This document shows, in pieces, positions 44,076 to 52,096 of a DNA stretch of 64,000 nt. Origin of the DNA: Herbaspirillum autotrophicum. GTDB taxonomy: Bacteria > Pseudomonadota > Gammaproteobacteria > Burkholderiales > Burkholderiaceae_D. The notes beneath the pieces were generated by a model, which ran no database searches, was not told where the DNA came from, and worked only from the letters and a program-made list of their open reading frames with translations. A program made the position numbers and the translations under genes. The DNA is taken from positions 62,001-126,000 of the forward strand of contig NZ_LFLS01000013.1 of the NCBI RefSeq assembly GCF_001189915.1. Reading direction: 5' to 3'. How positions within the stretch are numbered: position 1 is the first letter of the stretch; each line of letters starts with the position of its first letter.

Positions 44076-45278
44076 ATGGAATTCAAGCAGTCAGAAGTCA
44101 ACAAACTGATGTATGTCACCAACCGCCCGGAACTGATCTTCACTGAAGGCAGCGGCATGTGGATGACCGATCACACCGGCAAGCGCTATCTGGATTACCT
44201 GCAGGGCTGGGCGGTCAACGCGCTGGGCCACTCGCCGCAATGTATGGTGGATGCCTTGACTGCACAGGCAAAAAAACTGATCAATCCGTCGCCGGCTTTC
44301 TACAATGCGCCGTCGATCGAACTGGCGGATCTGCTGACCGAGAATTCGGTATTCGACCGTGTGTTCTTCGCCAACAGCGGCGCCGAAGCCAATGAAGGCG
44401 CGATCAAGCTGGCCCGCAAATGGGGCAAGAAGAATCCTGACAGCGAAGGTCAGGACCGTTTTGAAATCATTACCTTCGATCACAGCTTCCATGGCCGCAC
44501 CATCGCCACCATGTCGGCCAGCGGCAAGCCGGGCTGGGACACCATGTTCGCGCCGCAAGTGCCGGGCTTCAAGAAGGCTGAACTGAATGACCTGACCAGT
44601 GTGGAACGCCTGATCACCAAGAAAACCGTGGCTGTCATGCTGGAACCGGTGCAAGGCGAAGGCGGCGTGATTCCTGCCACGCGCGAATTCATGCAAGGCC
44701 TGCGTCGCCTGACCAAGCAAGCCAATCTGTTGCTGATCGTGGATGAAGTCCAGACCGGTTTCGGCCGCACCGGCGAGTTGTTCGCCTATCAACTGTCGGA
44801 CATCGAACCGGACATCATGACGCTGGGCAAGGGCATCGGCGGCGGCGTGCCGCTGGCAGCCCTGCTGGCGCGCGAAGAGATCGCCTGTTTTGAAGCCGGT
44901 GAACAAGGCGGCACCTACAACGGCAATCCGCTGATGACAGCCGTCGGCGCTGCGGTGCTCAAGGAATTGCTGAAGCCGGGCTTCCTGCAATCGGTCAAGG
45001 ATCAGGGTCAATACCTGAGCAGCGAACTGATCAAGCTGTCGGACAAGCATGGTTTCGAAGGCGAACGCGGCGAAGGCTTGCTGCGCGCGTTGAAACTGGG
45101 CAAGGATATCGGTCCGCAAATCGTCGAAGCGGCACGCGATCTGAATCCGATTGGCCTGCTGATCAATTCGCCGCGCCCCAACCTGTTGCGCTTCATGCCA
45201 TCCCTCAATGTCAGCAAAGATGAAATCGATCAGATGCTGAGCATGCTGTCGGATGTGCTGAAGAAAATCGGTCACTGA
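44076..45278 (+). CDS. argD: Acetylornithine aminotransferase family protein (class III, PLP)
   Basis: A 400-residue class III PLP aminotransferase. Key motifs are [18 protein letters not shown] (phosphate cup), [17 protein letters not shown], the cofactor Asp in [15 protein letters not shown], and the Schiff-base Lys in [15 protein letters not shown]. Length and sequence fit ArgD/AstC, which move the amino group in N-acetylornithine or succinylornithine; related GABA/4-aminobutyrate enzymes are longer. GGAG lies seven bases before the ATG. The Arg-codon leader and terminator upstream support a biosynthetic arginine role over a catabolic one. A NlpC/P60 lipoprotein gene follows by 13 bp. Confidence 0.82.
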   Translation: MEFKQSEVNKLMYVTNRPELIFTEGSGMWMTDHTGKRYLDYLQGWAVNALGHSPQCMVDALTAQAKKLINPSPAFYNAPSIELADLLTENSVFDRVFFANSGAEANEGAIKLARKWGKKNPDSEGQDRFEIITFDHSFHGRTIATMSASGKPGWDTMFAPQVPGFKKAELNDLTSVERLITKKTVAVMLEPVQGEGGVIPATREFMQGLRRLTKQANLLLIVDEVQTGFGRTGELFAYQLSDIEPDIMTLGKGIGGGVPLAALLAREEIACFEAGEQGGTYNGNPLMTAVGAAVLKELLKPGFLQSVKDQGQYLSSELIKLSDKHGFEGERGEGLLRALKLGKDIGPQIVEAARDLNPIGLLINSPRPNLLRFMPSLNVSKDEIDQMLSMLSDVLKKIGH

Positions 45279-45291
45279 TTCGCGCCCGCAC

Positions 45292-45807
45292 ATGTTGCCA
45301 CATCAACTATCGCGACTGACACTGCTGCCGGCGTGCTGCCTGGCGTTGTTGCTGGCAGCATGCGGCGGCGTGCCGCTGCAAACTGCCGGGCGCGCGCCGA
45401 TGGCGGTCGAGCGGTCGGCAGCGGCCAGTGAAAACGGTAATGAAGTGGCGATCTATGCGCTGGGCCTGATCGATACCGGCTATCGCTTCGGCGGCAAGAA
45501 TCCGGAAGCCGGTCTCGATTGCAGCGGCATGGTGTCGTATATCTTCGGTCAGGCGGCTGGCCTCAACGTGGCCGGCAGCGCTGCCGATATCGCCCGCAAG
45601 GGACGCCAGATCGATCCGGCCAGTTTGCGTGCCGGTGATCTGGTGTTCTTCAATACCATGAACAAGCCGTTCTCGCACGTCGGCATCTACATCGGTGACG
45701 GCCGTTTCGTCCACGCGCCATCGACCAACGGCAAGGTCCGCATTTCGCGCCTCGACAATCCTTATTTTTCACAACGTTTCGAAATGGCGCGCGCCTATTT
45801 CAACTGA
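45292..45807 (+). CDS. NlpC/P60-family lipoprotein peptidoglycan hydrolase
   Basis: A 171-residue envelope enzyme. The signal ends in lipobox LAAC (Cys24 in LLLAACGGVP). The NlpC/P60 domain (about 55-165) has the catalytic Cys in GLDCSGMVSYIF, His in FSHVGIYIGDG, and a further conserved His in RFVHAPSTNGKVRIS. It cleaves peptide stems of peptidoglycan, as Spr/MepS does. It follows the aminotransferase gene by 13 bp and is probably co-transcribed with it, which is an odd functional pairing. Confidence 0.9.
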   Translation: MLPHQLSRLTLLPACCLALLLAACGGVPLQTAGRAPMAVERSAAASENGNEVAIYALGLIDTGYRFGGKNPEAGLDCSGMVSYIFGQAAGLNVAGSAADIARKGRQIDPASLRAGDLVFFNTMNKPFSHVGIYIGDGRFVHAPSTNGKVRISRLDNPYFSQRFEMARAYFN

Positions 45808-45830
45808 ACCGCCTCCCGAAGGAATCCGGC

Positions 45831-46205
45831 ATGTCGCACTATCACGGCAGTTGTCATTGCGGCGCAGTGCATTTTGAAATCGACGCCGAGATTGAACGCA
45901 TCACCGTGTGCAATTGCTCGGTGTGCAGCAAGAAGGGAATCCTGCATCATCGGGTGCAGCCGGAAGCCTTTCATCTGATCAGCGGCGCGGATCATCTCGC
46001 CACCTACCAGTTTGGCACCAAGGTCGCCAAACACCATTTCTGCACAAGCTGCGGCATCCATGTATTCACCCGTCCGCGCGCGGCGCCGCAACTGTATACC
46101 GTGAATGTGCGCTGCCTCGACGATTTCGATCTGAACGACAGCAAACTCAGCTTTGTCGATTTCGATGGCCACAACTGGGATCGTCATGTCAGCCAACTGA
46201 ACTGA
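45831..46205 (+). CDS. GFA-family (glutathione-dependent formaldehyde-activating/CENP-V) zinc protein
   Basis: A 124-residue cytoplasmic protein with the GFA zinc-binding cysteines CHCGAV, CNCSVCSKKG and FCTSCGIHVF. The prototype speeds adduct formation between glutathione and formaldehyde, but most family members are uncharacterised. It lies 23 bp below the NlpC/P60 gene and ends 26 bp from the convergent regulator gene. The start MSHYHGSCHCGAV follows an AAGGA site. Confidence 0.88.
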   Translation: MSHYHGSCHCGAVHFEIDAEIERITVCNCSVCSKKGILHHRVQPEAFHLISGADHLATYQFGTKVAKHHFCTSCGIHVFTRPRAAPQLYTVNVRCLDDFDLNDSKLSFVDFDGHNWDRHVSQLN

Positions 46206-46231
46206 GTTCAACTCAACTCAGCCGGAGCCAT

Positions 46232-47053
46232 TCACACCCGGGCTTTTTCGCTGCGTTTCTTGACGCTGCCGGCCAGCACTGCCGGCGTTTTTTTGACGGC
46301 GACGGCTTTCTTGCCGGCTGCCGTCTTTTTCACCGGCGCCGGTTTTTCCTTGGCGTGTCCGGTCAGATTGGCGCTGTAGCGCTTGAATGAAATATCCATG
46401 TGGCGCTGCATCGCCGCGCGCGCCATGTCGGGATCCTTGGCGCGCAGAGCTTTCATCACACGGCCATGCTCTTCCACCGCCTGATTCCAGACCACCTGAT
46501 TGTCGAAGTGACTGTGCAGGCGGTTGAACAGCGGCCCCAGACGGGCATCGAACAATTGCGTCACCAGACCGACCAATACGCTGTTGCCGGTCGCCTCCGC
46601 AATCCGGATGTGAAACAAGCGGTCCGCGTCCAGCGGGTTGATGCCGGCATTGGTGTTGGCAATCATGTTGTCGAAGGCGGCTTCGATGGCGTCGATCTGC
46701 GCCTTCTTGCCGAGCCGGGCAGCCATCGCAGCGACTTCGCCTTCCAGCACACCGCGCGCGCGAATCAGTTCCAGCGGTCCCTCTTCGCTCGACAGGTCGA
46801 TTTCGCCTTCGGTCGGCGGCAATGGCGGGCAGACATAAATGCCCGATCCCATCAGCACTTCGATATAACCTTCCACCTCCAGCGCAATCAAGGCTTCGCG
46901 CAATGACGGACGGCTGACGCCGAGTTGCACCGCCAGATCACGCTCCGACGGCAGGCGTGAACCGACCGGAAATTCGCCGTCAATGATCAGCTTGCGCAGC
47001 TGGTCACTGATCTGACGGTAAAGTCGTTGCGGCTCGATCGCTTCAATGGGCAT
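46232..47053 (-). CDS. GntR/FadR-subfamily regulator with a histone-H1-like C-terminal tail
   Basis: A 273-residue regulator. The winged-helix domain (about 10-75) has LPSERDLAVQLGVSRPSLREAL; the FCD effector domain (about 85-225) has DADRLFHIRIAEATGN and EEHGRVMKALRAKD. The last ~45 residues are low-complexity Lys/Ala/Val/Pro (KKTAAGKKAVAVKKTPAV), unusual for the family and similar to bacterial H1-like tails. The ATG at 47053 has GGA eight bases upstream; an ATG at 47101 lies inside the operator. It is beside the Ldh–Tct genes and probably represses them, opening on binding an organic or sugar acid. Confidence 0.88.
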   Translation of the reverse strand: MPIEAIEPQRLYRQISDQLRKLIIDGEFPVGSRLPSERDLAVQLGVSRPSLREALIALEVEGYIEVLMGSGIYVCPPLPPTEGEIDLSSEEGPLELIRARGVLEGEVAAMAARLGKKAQIDAIEAAFDNMIANTNAGINPLDADRLFHIRIAEATGNSVLVGLVTQLFDARLGPLFNRLHSHFDNQVVWNQAVEEHGRVMKALRAKDPDMARAAMQRHMDISFKRYSANLTGHAKEKPAPVKKTAAGKKAVAVKKTPAVLAGSVKKRSEKARV

Positions 47054-47089
47054 GAAATTGTTCCGATAAAAATCCGGTGTGGGCGCCGG

Positions 47090-47102
47090 ATTGTATACCA
47101 AT
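47090..47102. promoter_or_regulatory. FadR-type operator upstream of the regulator gene
   Basis: ATTG-TATAC-CAAT, 37 bp above the regulator ATG. On the minus strand it reads TTGGTATACAA and shares TTGGTAT with the site at 51716. Autoregulation is inferred. Confidence 0.5.
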
Positions 47103-47154
47103 GATTATCAAAAAATATTGCCAGATCATCATGCAACTGCACCCGGAACGCAAG

Positions 47155-47188
47155 AAAAATGCCTTGCGGCACTACGCCCAGGGCATTT
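47155..47188 (-). terminator. Terminator of the Tct–Ldh unit
   Basis: A 10-bp stem pairs 47157-47166 with 47179-47188, with one G-U pair and a 12-base loop. On the minus strand it is followed by TTTTTCTTG. It lies just below the Ldh stop (47195). Confidence 0.75.
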
Positions 47189-47194
47189 CACGTC

Positions 47195-48259
47195 TCAATT
47201 GACCAGCGCTTCGGGATAATGCAGACCGTACTTTTGCGCCGCTTCGCGAAGCATCGGTGCAATCGTCGGATGCAAGACTACGCCGTCACGCAATTGCTCG
47301 ACCCGGCGCGCGATACCGCGATCACCCGGCATGCGCACCTGACCGACATCCGGCCGCGGCGGATTGCTGCGGCAGGCTTCGGCGATCCAATCCATCTGAC
47401 GCAGGAAGGGTTCGCGACCACCGAAGGCGGACGGGTCATACAAGGACATGAACACGGTGGCGCCCCAACCGGCCGGCGGATCGGCACGGCCATGGCCGGA
47501 CAAGCCGCCGGTCAGCGCTTCGATCAGCAACGCCAGGCCAAAGCCCTTGTGACCGGCCGACAAACCGCCCAACGGCAAGATGGTGCCCGGCGGATCCGTC
47601 GCCAGCACCGCCGGATCGCGGCTGGCATTGCCTTGCGCATCCAGCATCCACTCTTCTTCGAATTGTTTGCCGGCCTTGTGCAGACGGGTGCTCATGCCAT
47701 TGGTGGTGATCGAGGCCGAAATATCGACCAGAAACGGCGAACCTGACGTCGGAATCCCGGCAGCGATAGGATTCGGCGTGAATACCGCCCGGGTGCCGCC
47801 AAACGGCGCCACGCTTTGCACCGCCGGATCGGAACTGGCCAGCAACATCATGAAACCGGCTTCGGTCGCGCGCAGCAGATACGCCGCCAGACAAGCGATA
47901 TGGTGACTGTGGTGAATCGCCAGCGATGCCGTGCCATATTCGCGCGCCCGCGGAATCAGGGCATCGATGCCCTTGTGTACCAGCCAAGGTCCCGGCAGGC
48001 GGCGGCCATCCCAGACCATGGCTGCGGCGCGATCAGAAATCACTGCCGGTTCGCCGCTGGTGGTCATCGTACCTTTTTCGATTTCTTTGACATACGGTGC
48101 CAGCAGCGCCAGCCCATGCGTATCGTGGCCGAGCAGATCACCATCGATCAGGGTCGAGGCGACGGCCTTGGCCGACTCTTGCGGCAAACCGGCAGCCTGC
48201 AACAGCGCCTCGGAAAACTGCGTCAGTTCGGCAACGGAAAAACGTTCGGGTGCAGCCAT
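47195..48259 (-). CDS. Ldh-family (malate/L-lactate/ureidoglycolate-type) dehydrogenase
   Basis: A 354-residue NAD(P)-dependent 2-hydroxyacid dehydrogenase of the Ldh_2 superfamily, which is not the Rossmann lactate dehydrogenase family. Signatures are DGDLLGHDTHGLALLAPYV with the catalytic His, AIHHSHHIACLAAYLLRA, FGGTRAVFTPNPIAAGIPT, and LPLGGLSAGHKGFGLALLIE. Members act on malate, sulfolactate, ureidoglycolate or sugar-derived 2-keto acids. It is the last gene of the tctC–tctB–tctA–ldh unit, so it should oxidise or reduce the transported acid. Confidence 0.88.
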   Translation of the reverse strand: MAAPERFSVAELTQFSEALLQAAGLPQESAKAVASTLIDGDLLGHDTHGLALLAPYVKEIEKGTMTTSGEPAVISDRAAAMVWDGRRLPGPWLVHKGIDALIPRAREYGTASLAIHHSHHIACLAAYLLRATEAGFMMLLASSDPAVQSVAPFGGTRAVFTPNPIAAGIPTSGSPFLVDISASITTNGMSTRLHKAGKQFEEEWMLDAQGNASRDPAVLATDPPGTILPLGGLSAGHKGFGLALLIEALTGGLSGHGRADPPAGWGATVFMSLYDPSAFGGREPFLRQMDWIAEACRSNPPRPDVGQVRMPGDRGIARRVEQLRDGVVLHPTIAPMLREAAQKYGLHYPEALVN

Positions 48260-48313
48260 GGAAAAACCATCCTTTCATCATTCAACAACATTCAAAAATT
48301 CAATATGCCTGCC

Positions 48314-49810
48314 TCAAACCTGCGCCAGTTGCTTGCGGCGCAGGCGACTGACCACCAGCGGCAATACCCATAACAGGATGGTGCAAACGCCCAGCGTGCC
48401 GGCAATCGGCCGGCTGAAGAAGGCCAGTACCTCGCCGTCGGCCTTGATCATCGAGGTTACGAAATGCTCTTCGAGCATGCCACCCAAGACCACGCCCAGC
48501 ACTGCCGGCGCCACCGGAAAACCGTTTTCTTCCATCAGATAAGCCAGCAAACCGAACACCAGCATGATGCCGACATCGGACACACTGTTGTTGGTGGCAT
48601 ACGAACCGACGATACAGAACAGCAGGATCAGCGGCATCAGGATATTGCGCGGCACTTTCAGAATCCGCTTGGATACCTTGATGCACCAGTAACCGAGTGG
48701 CAGCATGAGCAGATTGGCCAAAATGAACACAATGAAAATTGCGTACATCGAGACCGGATTTTCAACAAAGATCATCGGCCCCGGATTCAGGTTTTTCATG
48801 TACAGCACGCCGATCACGATGGCGGTAATCGAATCGCCGGGAATGCCGAATACCAGCGCCGGAATCCAGGCTCCGGCCAGCGCTGAATTATTGGCGGCAC
48901 CGGATTCAACGATACCTTCCGGATGGCCGGTGCCGAATTTCTCCGGCTCTTTCGAACACTTCTTGCTCATCGCATACGACATCCATGCCGCAATATCCGC
49001 CCCCGCGCCCGGCAATGCCCCCACCAGCGTACCCAGCACGCTGCCGCGCAATACCGACTTGGGGTACTTCCACATCAGGTCCCACATGCCCTTGAATACA
49101 TTGCCGACGGCACCACCCGGAATTTCCATTTTCTGGTCGCGCGACACTGCAAAGCGCAGCACTTCCGACATGGCAAACATGCCGACCATCAACGGTACCA
49201 GCGACACCCCGCCTAGCAGGTCGGTATTGTCAAAGGTAAAACGTGGCACACCGGATGGATTGCCCATGCCGATCGATGCGATGAACATGCCGATGAACAG
49301 CGACACGAAACCCTTGAGCGGATTTTCGGAGGCGATGAAAATGGCGCAGGTCAGTCCCATCAGCACCAGCCAGAAATATTCAAATGAAGAAAATTTCAAT
49401 GCCAGCTCGGCCAGCGCCGGCGCTGCCAGAATCAGTACCAAGGTACCGAACAGGCCGCCAATGACAGAAAACACCAGGCTGGCACCCAATGCGATCTCGC
49501 CCTTCCCTTTCATGGTCATGGCGTAGGCTTCGTCGGTATACGCCGCCGACGACGGGGTCCCGGGAATACGCAACAGGCAGCCGGGAATGTCTCCCGAGAA
49601 AATTGCCATCGCCGTGGCCGACACCATGGCTGCCACTGCCGGCACCGGCGGCATGAAAAACGTCACCGGTACCAGCAACGCTACCGCCATGGTCGCGCTC
49701 AGTCCGGGAATAGCTCCCATGAACAGGCCGAAAATGGAAGAACCGAGAATCACCGCCAGCACATACGGATCAAATACCAGGCCAAAGGCCGCATACAGAT
49801 TAGCAAGCAT
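48314..49810 (-). CDS. Tripartite tricarboxylate transporter large permease (TctA family)
   Basis: A 498-residue inner-membrane permease with about 12 helices. TctA hallmarks are GAIPGLSATMAVALLVPVTF, GDIPGCLLRIPGTPSSAAY, and a second related repeat PGAGADIAAWMSYAMSK and FGIPGDSITAIVIGVL. With the small subunit and the periplasmic receptor it forms a Na+- or H+-driven organic-acid importer. It follows the small subunit by 12 bp. The substrate is unknown; the neighbouring genes suggest a hydroxy or sugar acid. Confidence 0.95.
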   Translation of the reverse strand: MLANLYAAFGLVFDPYVLAVILGSSIFGLFMGAIPGLSATMAVALLVPVTFFMPPVPAVAAMVSATAMAIFSGDIPGCLLRIPGTPSSAAYTDEAYAMTMKGKGEIALGASLVFSVIGGLFGTLVLILAAPALAELALKFSSFEYFWLVLMGLTCAIFIASENPLKGFVSLFIGMFIASIGMGNPSGVPRFTFDNTDLLGGVSLVPLMVGMFAMSEVLRFAVSRDQKMEIPGGAVGNVFKGMWDLMWKYPKSVLRGSVLGTLVGALPGAGADIAAWMSYAMSKKCSKEPEKFGTGHPEGIVESGAANNSALAGAWIPALVFGIPGDSITAIVIGVLYMKNLNPGPMIFVENPVSMYAIFIVFILANLLMLPLGYWCIKVSKRILKVPRNILMPLILLFCIVGSYATNNSVSDVGIMLVFGLLAYLMEENGFPVAPAVLGVVLGGMLEEHFVTSMIKADGEVLAFFSRPIAGTLGVCTILLWVLPLVVSRLRRKQLAQV

Positions 49811-49822
49811 ATCGGTTCTCCC

Positions 49823-50293
49823 TTACCACGCAACCGGCTGCAAGATTCCCCATGGCAGCGGCACCTTGAGAAATTTGTAGAACAGATAGTGAATGCCGAG
49901 GGCGCTGAGCAAGGCTACCGGTACCGCCAGCTTGAGACTTACCCGGAACACCATGAACAAGCCCATCAGCAAAATGAAAGCAGTCGGCAAAAAACCCAGT
50001 TTTTCCGATGCCAACACGTAAAACACCAGCGCCAGCAAGACCAGCAGAAAACCTGCCACCGCGCGCCTTTCGCGGAACCACTCCGGCAAGCTGAACCAGC
50101 CTTCGGCGCGCACGCTGCGTAATCCCTGGCGCACCAGAAAAATGGCGCAGATCAGAAATCCGCCGGCCAGCAATTGTGGAAAGACGGCCGCGCCGATTTG
50201 TTGTCCCATCTGCGGCAACGTTGCCGCATACAGATAAATCACGACTGCAAACAACGCCAGCAACACGCCTGACAATGCATCATTGATTTTCAT
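49823..50293 (-). CDS. Tripartite tricarboxylate transporter small permease (TctB family)
   Basis: A 156-residue membrane protein with four predicted helices (about 8-28, 38-58, 80-98 and 110-145), the size and pattern of TctB. The N-terminus MKINDALSGVLLALFAVVIY is typical. The ATG at 50293 is preferred over an upstream start at 50359 that would add a non-hydrophobic leader. It lies between the receptor and large permease genes. A stem-loop occurs in the 96-bp gap above it. Confidence 0.9.
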   Translation of the reverse strand: MKINDALSGVLLALFAVVIYLYAATLPQMGQQIGAAVFPQLLAGGFLICAIFLVRQGLRSVRAEGWFSLPEWFRERRAVAGFLLVLLALVFYVLASEKLGFLPTAFILLMGLFMVFRVSLKLAVPVALLSALGIHYLFYKFLKVPLPWGILQPVAW

Positions 50294-50345
50294 TGCGTTA
50301 TCCCGAAAAGGTTGGCATGCGGATGCGCACGCGCCGCTTCCGGCT

Positions 50346-50375
50346 GGCCACCACAACACCCGTGTTGCGATGGCC
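50346..50375 (-). other. Intercistronic stem-loop between receptor and permease genes
   Basis: Nested arms GGCCA/TGGCC (50346-50350, 50371-50375) and CAACAC/GTGTTG (50354-50359, 50362-50367), separated by internal loops. No T-run follows on the minus strand. It may stabilise the receptor mRNA relative to the membrane subunits. Confidence 0.45.
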
Positions 50376-50389
50376 GCCAGTACCGTTGA

Positions 50390-51364
50390 TTACTTCGCCA
50401 TGCCCAGCGTTTTCAGGATCTTGCCCATGTCGGCATCGCTCTTGTCCATGAACTTCCCGAAATCGGCGGAGTCGGCATACATCACGCCGAAACCGCGACC
50501 GCTCATGAAGTCTTTGTACTCTTTGCTGTCATAGATTTTTTTCAGATGCAGCGCCAGTTTGGCCTGAATTTCCGGCGGCAGATTCTTCGGTGCCACGATG
50601 CCGCGCCAGGCACCATTGGTCCAGTTGCTGCCGGTCAGGCTCTTCAGGGTCGGCACTTTCGGATACAGACCGGCAGGCGCTTCGGCCATCACCACCAGCG
50701 GTCTGGCCTTGCCGGCATCAATCAGTGAACGTGCCTCGGGCAGCGATGCCGCCACGACATCGACACCGCCTGCGGCCAGATCAACCATGGCCGGCGCGGC
50801 GCCGTTGGAAGGCACAAAGCGCACCGCGTTCGGTTCCAGCTTGAGATCGCCCAGCATGCCCGCCAGCCCCAGATGCCAGATCCCGCCCTGGCCGGTACCG
50901 GATGCTTTCAGTTTGCCGGGATTGGCCTTGACCGCCTTGAGCAGATCATCGAACGTCTTGTGCGGCGACTCGGCACTTACCGTCAACGCCGCCGGATCGA
51001 AATTCATCAAGGCAATCGGCGTGTAATTTCTGGGGGTCAGCTGGGTCAGTCCCTGGTGGTGCATCATCGCAATTTCAACCGTAGCCAGGCCAATGGTGTA
51101 ACCATCGGGCGCCGCGCCGGCAATTGCCTGATGACCAACCACACCGTTACCGCCAGTGCGATTGACCACATTGACCGGCTGGCCCAACTCCTTTTCCAGC
51201 AAGGCGCCGATAATGCGCGCCGTAGCGTCGGTACCGCCGCCGGCGCCCCATGGCACCACCAGTGTCACCGGCCGTTCCGGCCATGCCGCGTGGGCACTGC
51301 CGAACGACAAAGCAGCACCAATCGCGATTGCTGCTCTCAAAAAATTTCTGCGTAGCTGTGTCAT
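50390..51364 (-). CDS. Tripartite tricarboxylate transporter receptor (TctC/Bug family)
   Basis: A 324-residue periplasmic receptor. The signal peptide ends FGSAHA before AWPERPVTLVVPWGAGGGTD, the conserved Bug-family start. Later features are NRTGGNGVVGHQAIAGAAPDGYTIG and FVPSNGAAPAMVDLAAGGVD. Burkholderiales encode many such receptors, most with unknown ligand. Here it is first in a complete tctC–tctB–tctA–ldh unit, so its ligand is probably the acid used by this locus. The 732-bp region upstream carries candidate control sites. Confidence 0.93.
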   Translation of the reverse strand: MTQLRRNFLRAAIAIGAALSFGSAHAAWPERPVTLVVPWGAGGGTDATARIIGALLEKELGQPVNVVNRTGGNGVVGHQAIAGAAPDGYTIGLATVEIAMMHHQGLTQLTPRNYTPIALMNFDPAALTVSAESPHKTFDDLLKAVKANPGKLKASGTGQGGIWHLGLAGMLGDLKLEPNAVRFVPSNGAAPAMVDLAAGGVDVVAASLPEARSLIDAGKARPLVVMAEAPAGLYPKVPTLKSLTGSNWTNGAWRGIVAPKNLPPEIQAKLALHLKKIYDSKEYKDFMSGRGFGVMYADSADFGKFMDKSDADMGKILKTLGMAK

Positions 51365-52096
51365 TGTGTCTCCTCCGTAGGCGTGGCAAAAAAAGCATTT
51401 CGTTTTTACAACGAGTCGTATTTCGCCTGCCGCGTTCGTTTGAATGGCTAATCAGGTCTGACGCCCTCTTGCCGCGTTTTCATGTGCTGTCACGGTGCCA
51501 TGCCATGAATGATCATGCTGAACCGAATCGGCAAACCGGTAATGTGGTCTGACCAACCCGCAAAAAGAATTTCATATCCACCCATGCATGTCAAGCAAGA
51601 AAATGCCACGCGAAAATAATTCATCGATACCGCGCCGCAGCATGCAAGGACGGGCTGTTACGGATACTCTGAGGCCGACAGCCGATAGCAGGACAAAAAC
51701 ACTCATCTGCAAATTTGGTATTACCACTTGACCGAATATCAATTGCTGAATAGACTCGCTGGCATCAAATGTGTCTGCAAAAAATAAAATACAGCAGACC
51801 TTGTCGGCGGGTAATGACAACACATGGAGACGGGCATTGGCTTACCTATCTATTGCGCAAGAATCCCGGCGTGCCCGCATGCTTCTGCAGTGCTGCCCGC
51901 TCATGCGCGTGACTTCCTCCGTGACCTGGATACGCAATACCGCTTCCGTGCTGGCGTTTCACCTGATCGATTTCTCTCGTTATTTCTTTGAGCAAAGCAA
52001 TACGCGCAGCGCGACATGACACGCGCTTGAGGAAGCATAGCCCCCCTATTTGAAGATGCACATTCGTGACCACGATGGTCCGAAAAGGAAAAGATC
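51365..52096. other. Long gene-free region between tctC and the dehydratase gene
   Basis: 732 bp without a convincing gene. Base composition is more AT-rich than the flanks. The open frames inside (for example 51572-51823 minus and 51771-52019 plus) have neither family resemblance nor ribosome sites. It holds a FadR-like site at 51716-51726, a promoter candidate at 51728-51756, and the palindrome GACCA-CGA-TGGTC at 52068-52080 just before the dehydratase ribosome site. Confidence 0.6.
51716..51756 (+). promoter_or_regulatory. FadR-like operator followed by a promoter candidate
   Basis: TGGT-ATT-ACCA (51716-51726) is a perfect palindrome of the FadR-subfamily form. Next is TTGACC (51728-51733), exactly 17 bases, then TAGACT (51751-51756). 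It would drive the dehydratase gene with a ~330-base leader, repressed by the regulator at 46232-47053. Confidence 0.45.

Noticed and set aside
51572-51823. Minus-strand open frame in the long tctC–dehydratase gap (also 51771-52019 plus, 51846-52073 minus)
   Set aside because: No family resemblance and no ribosome site, in AT-rich sequence unlike the coding neighbours.
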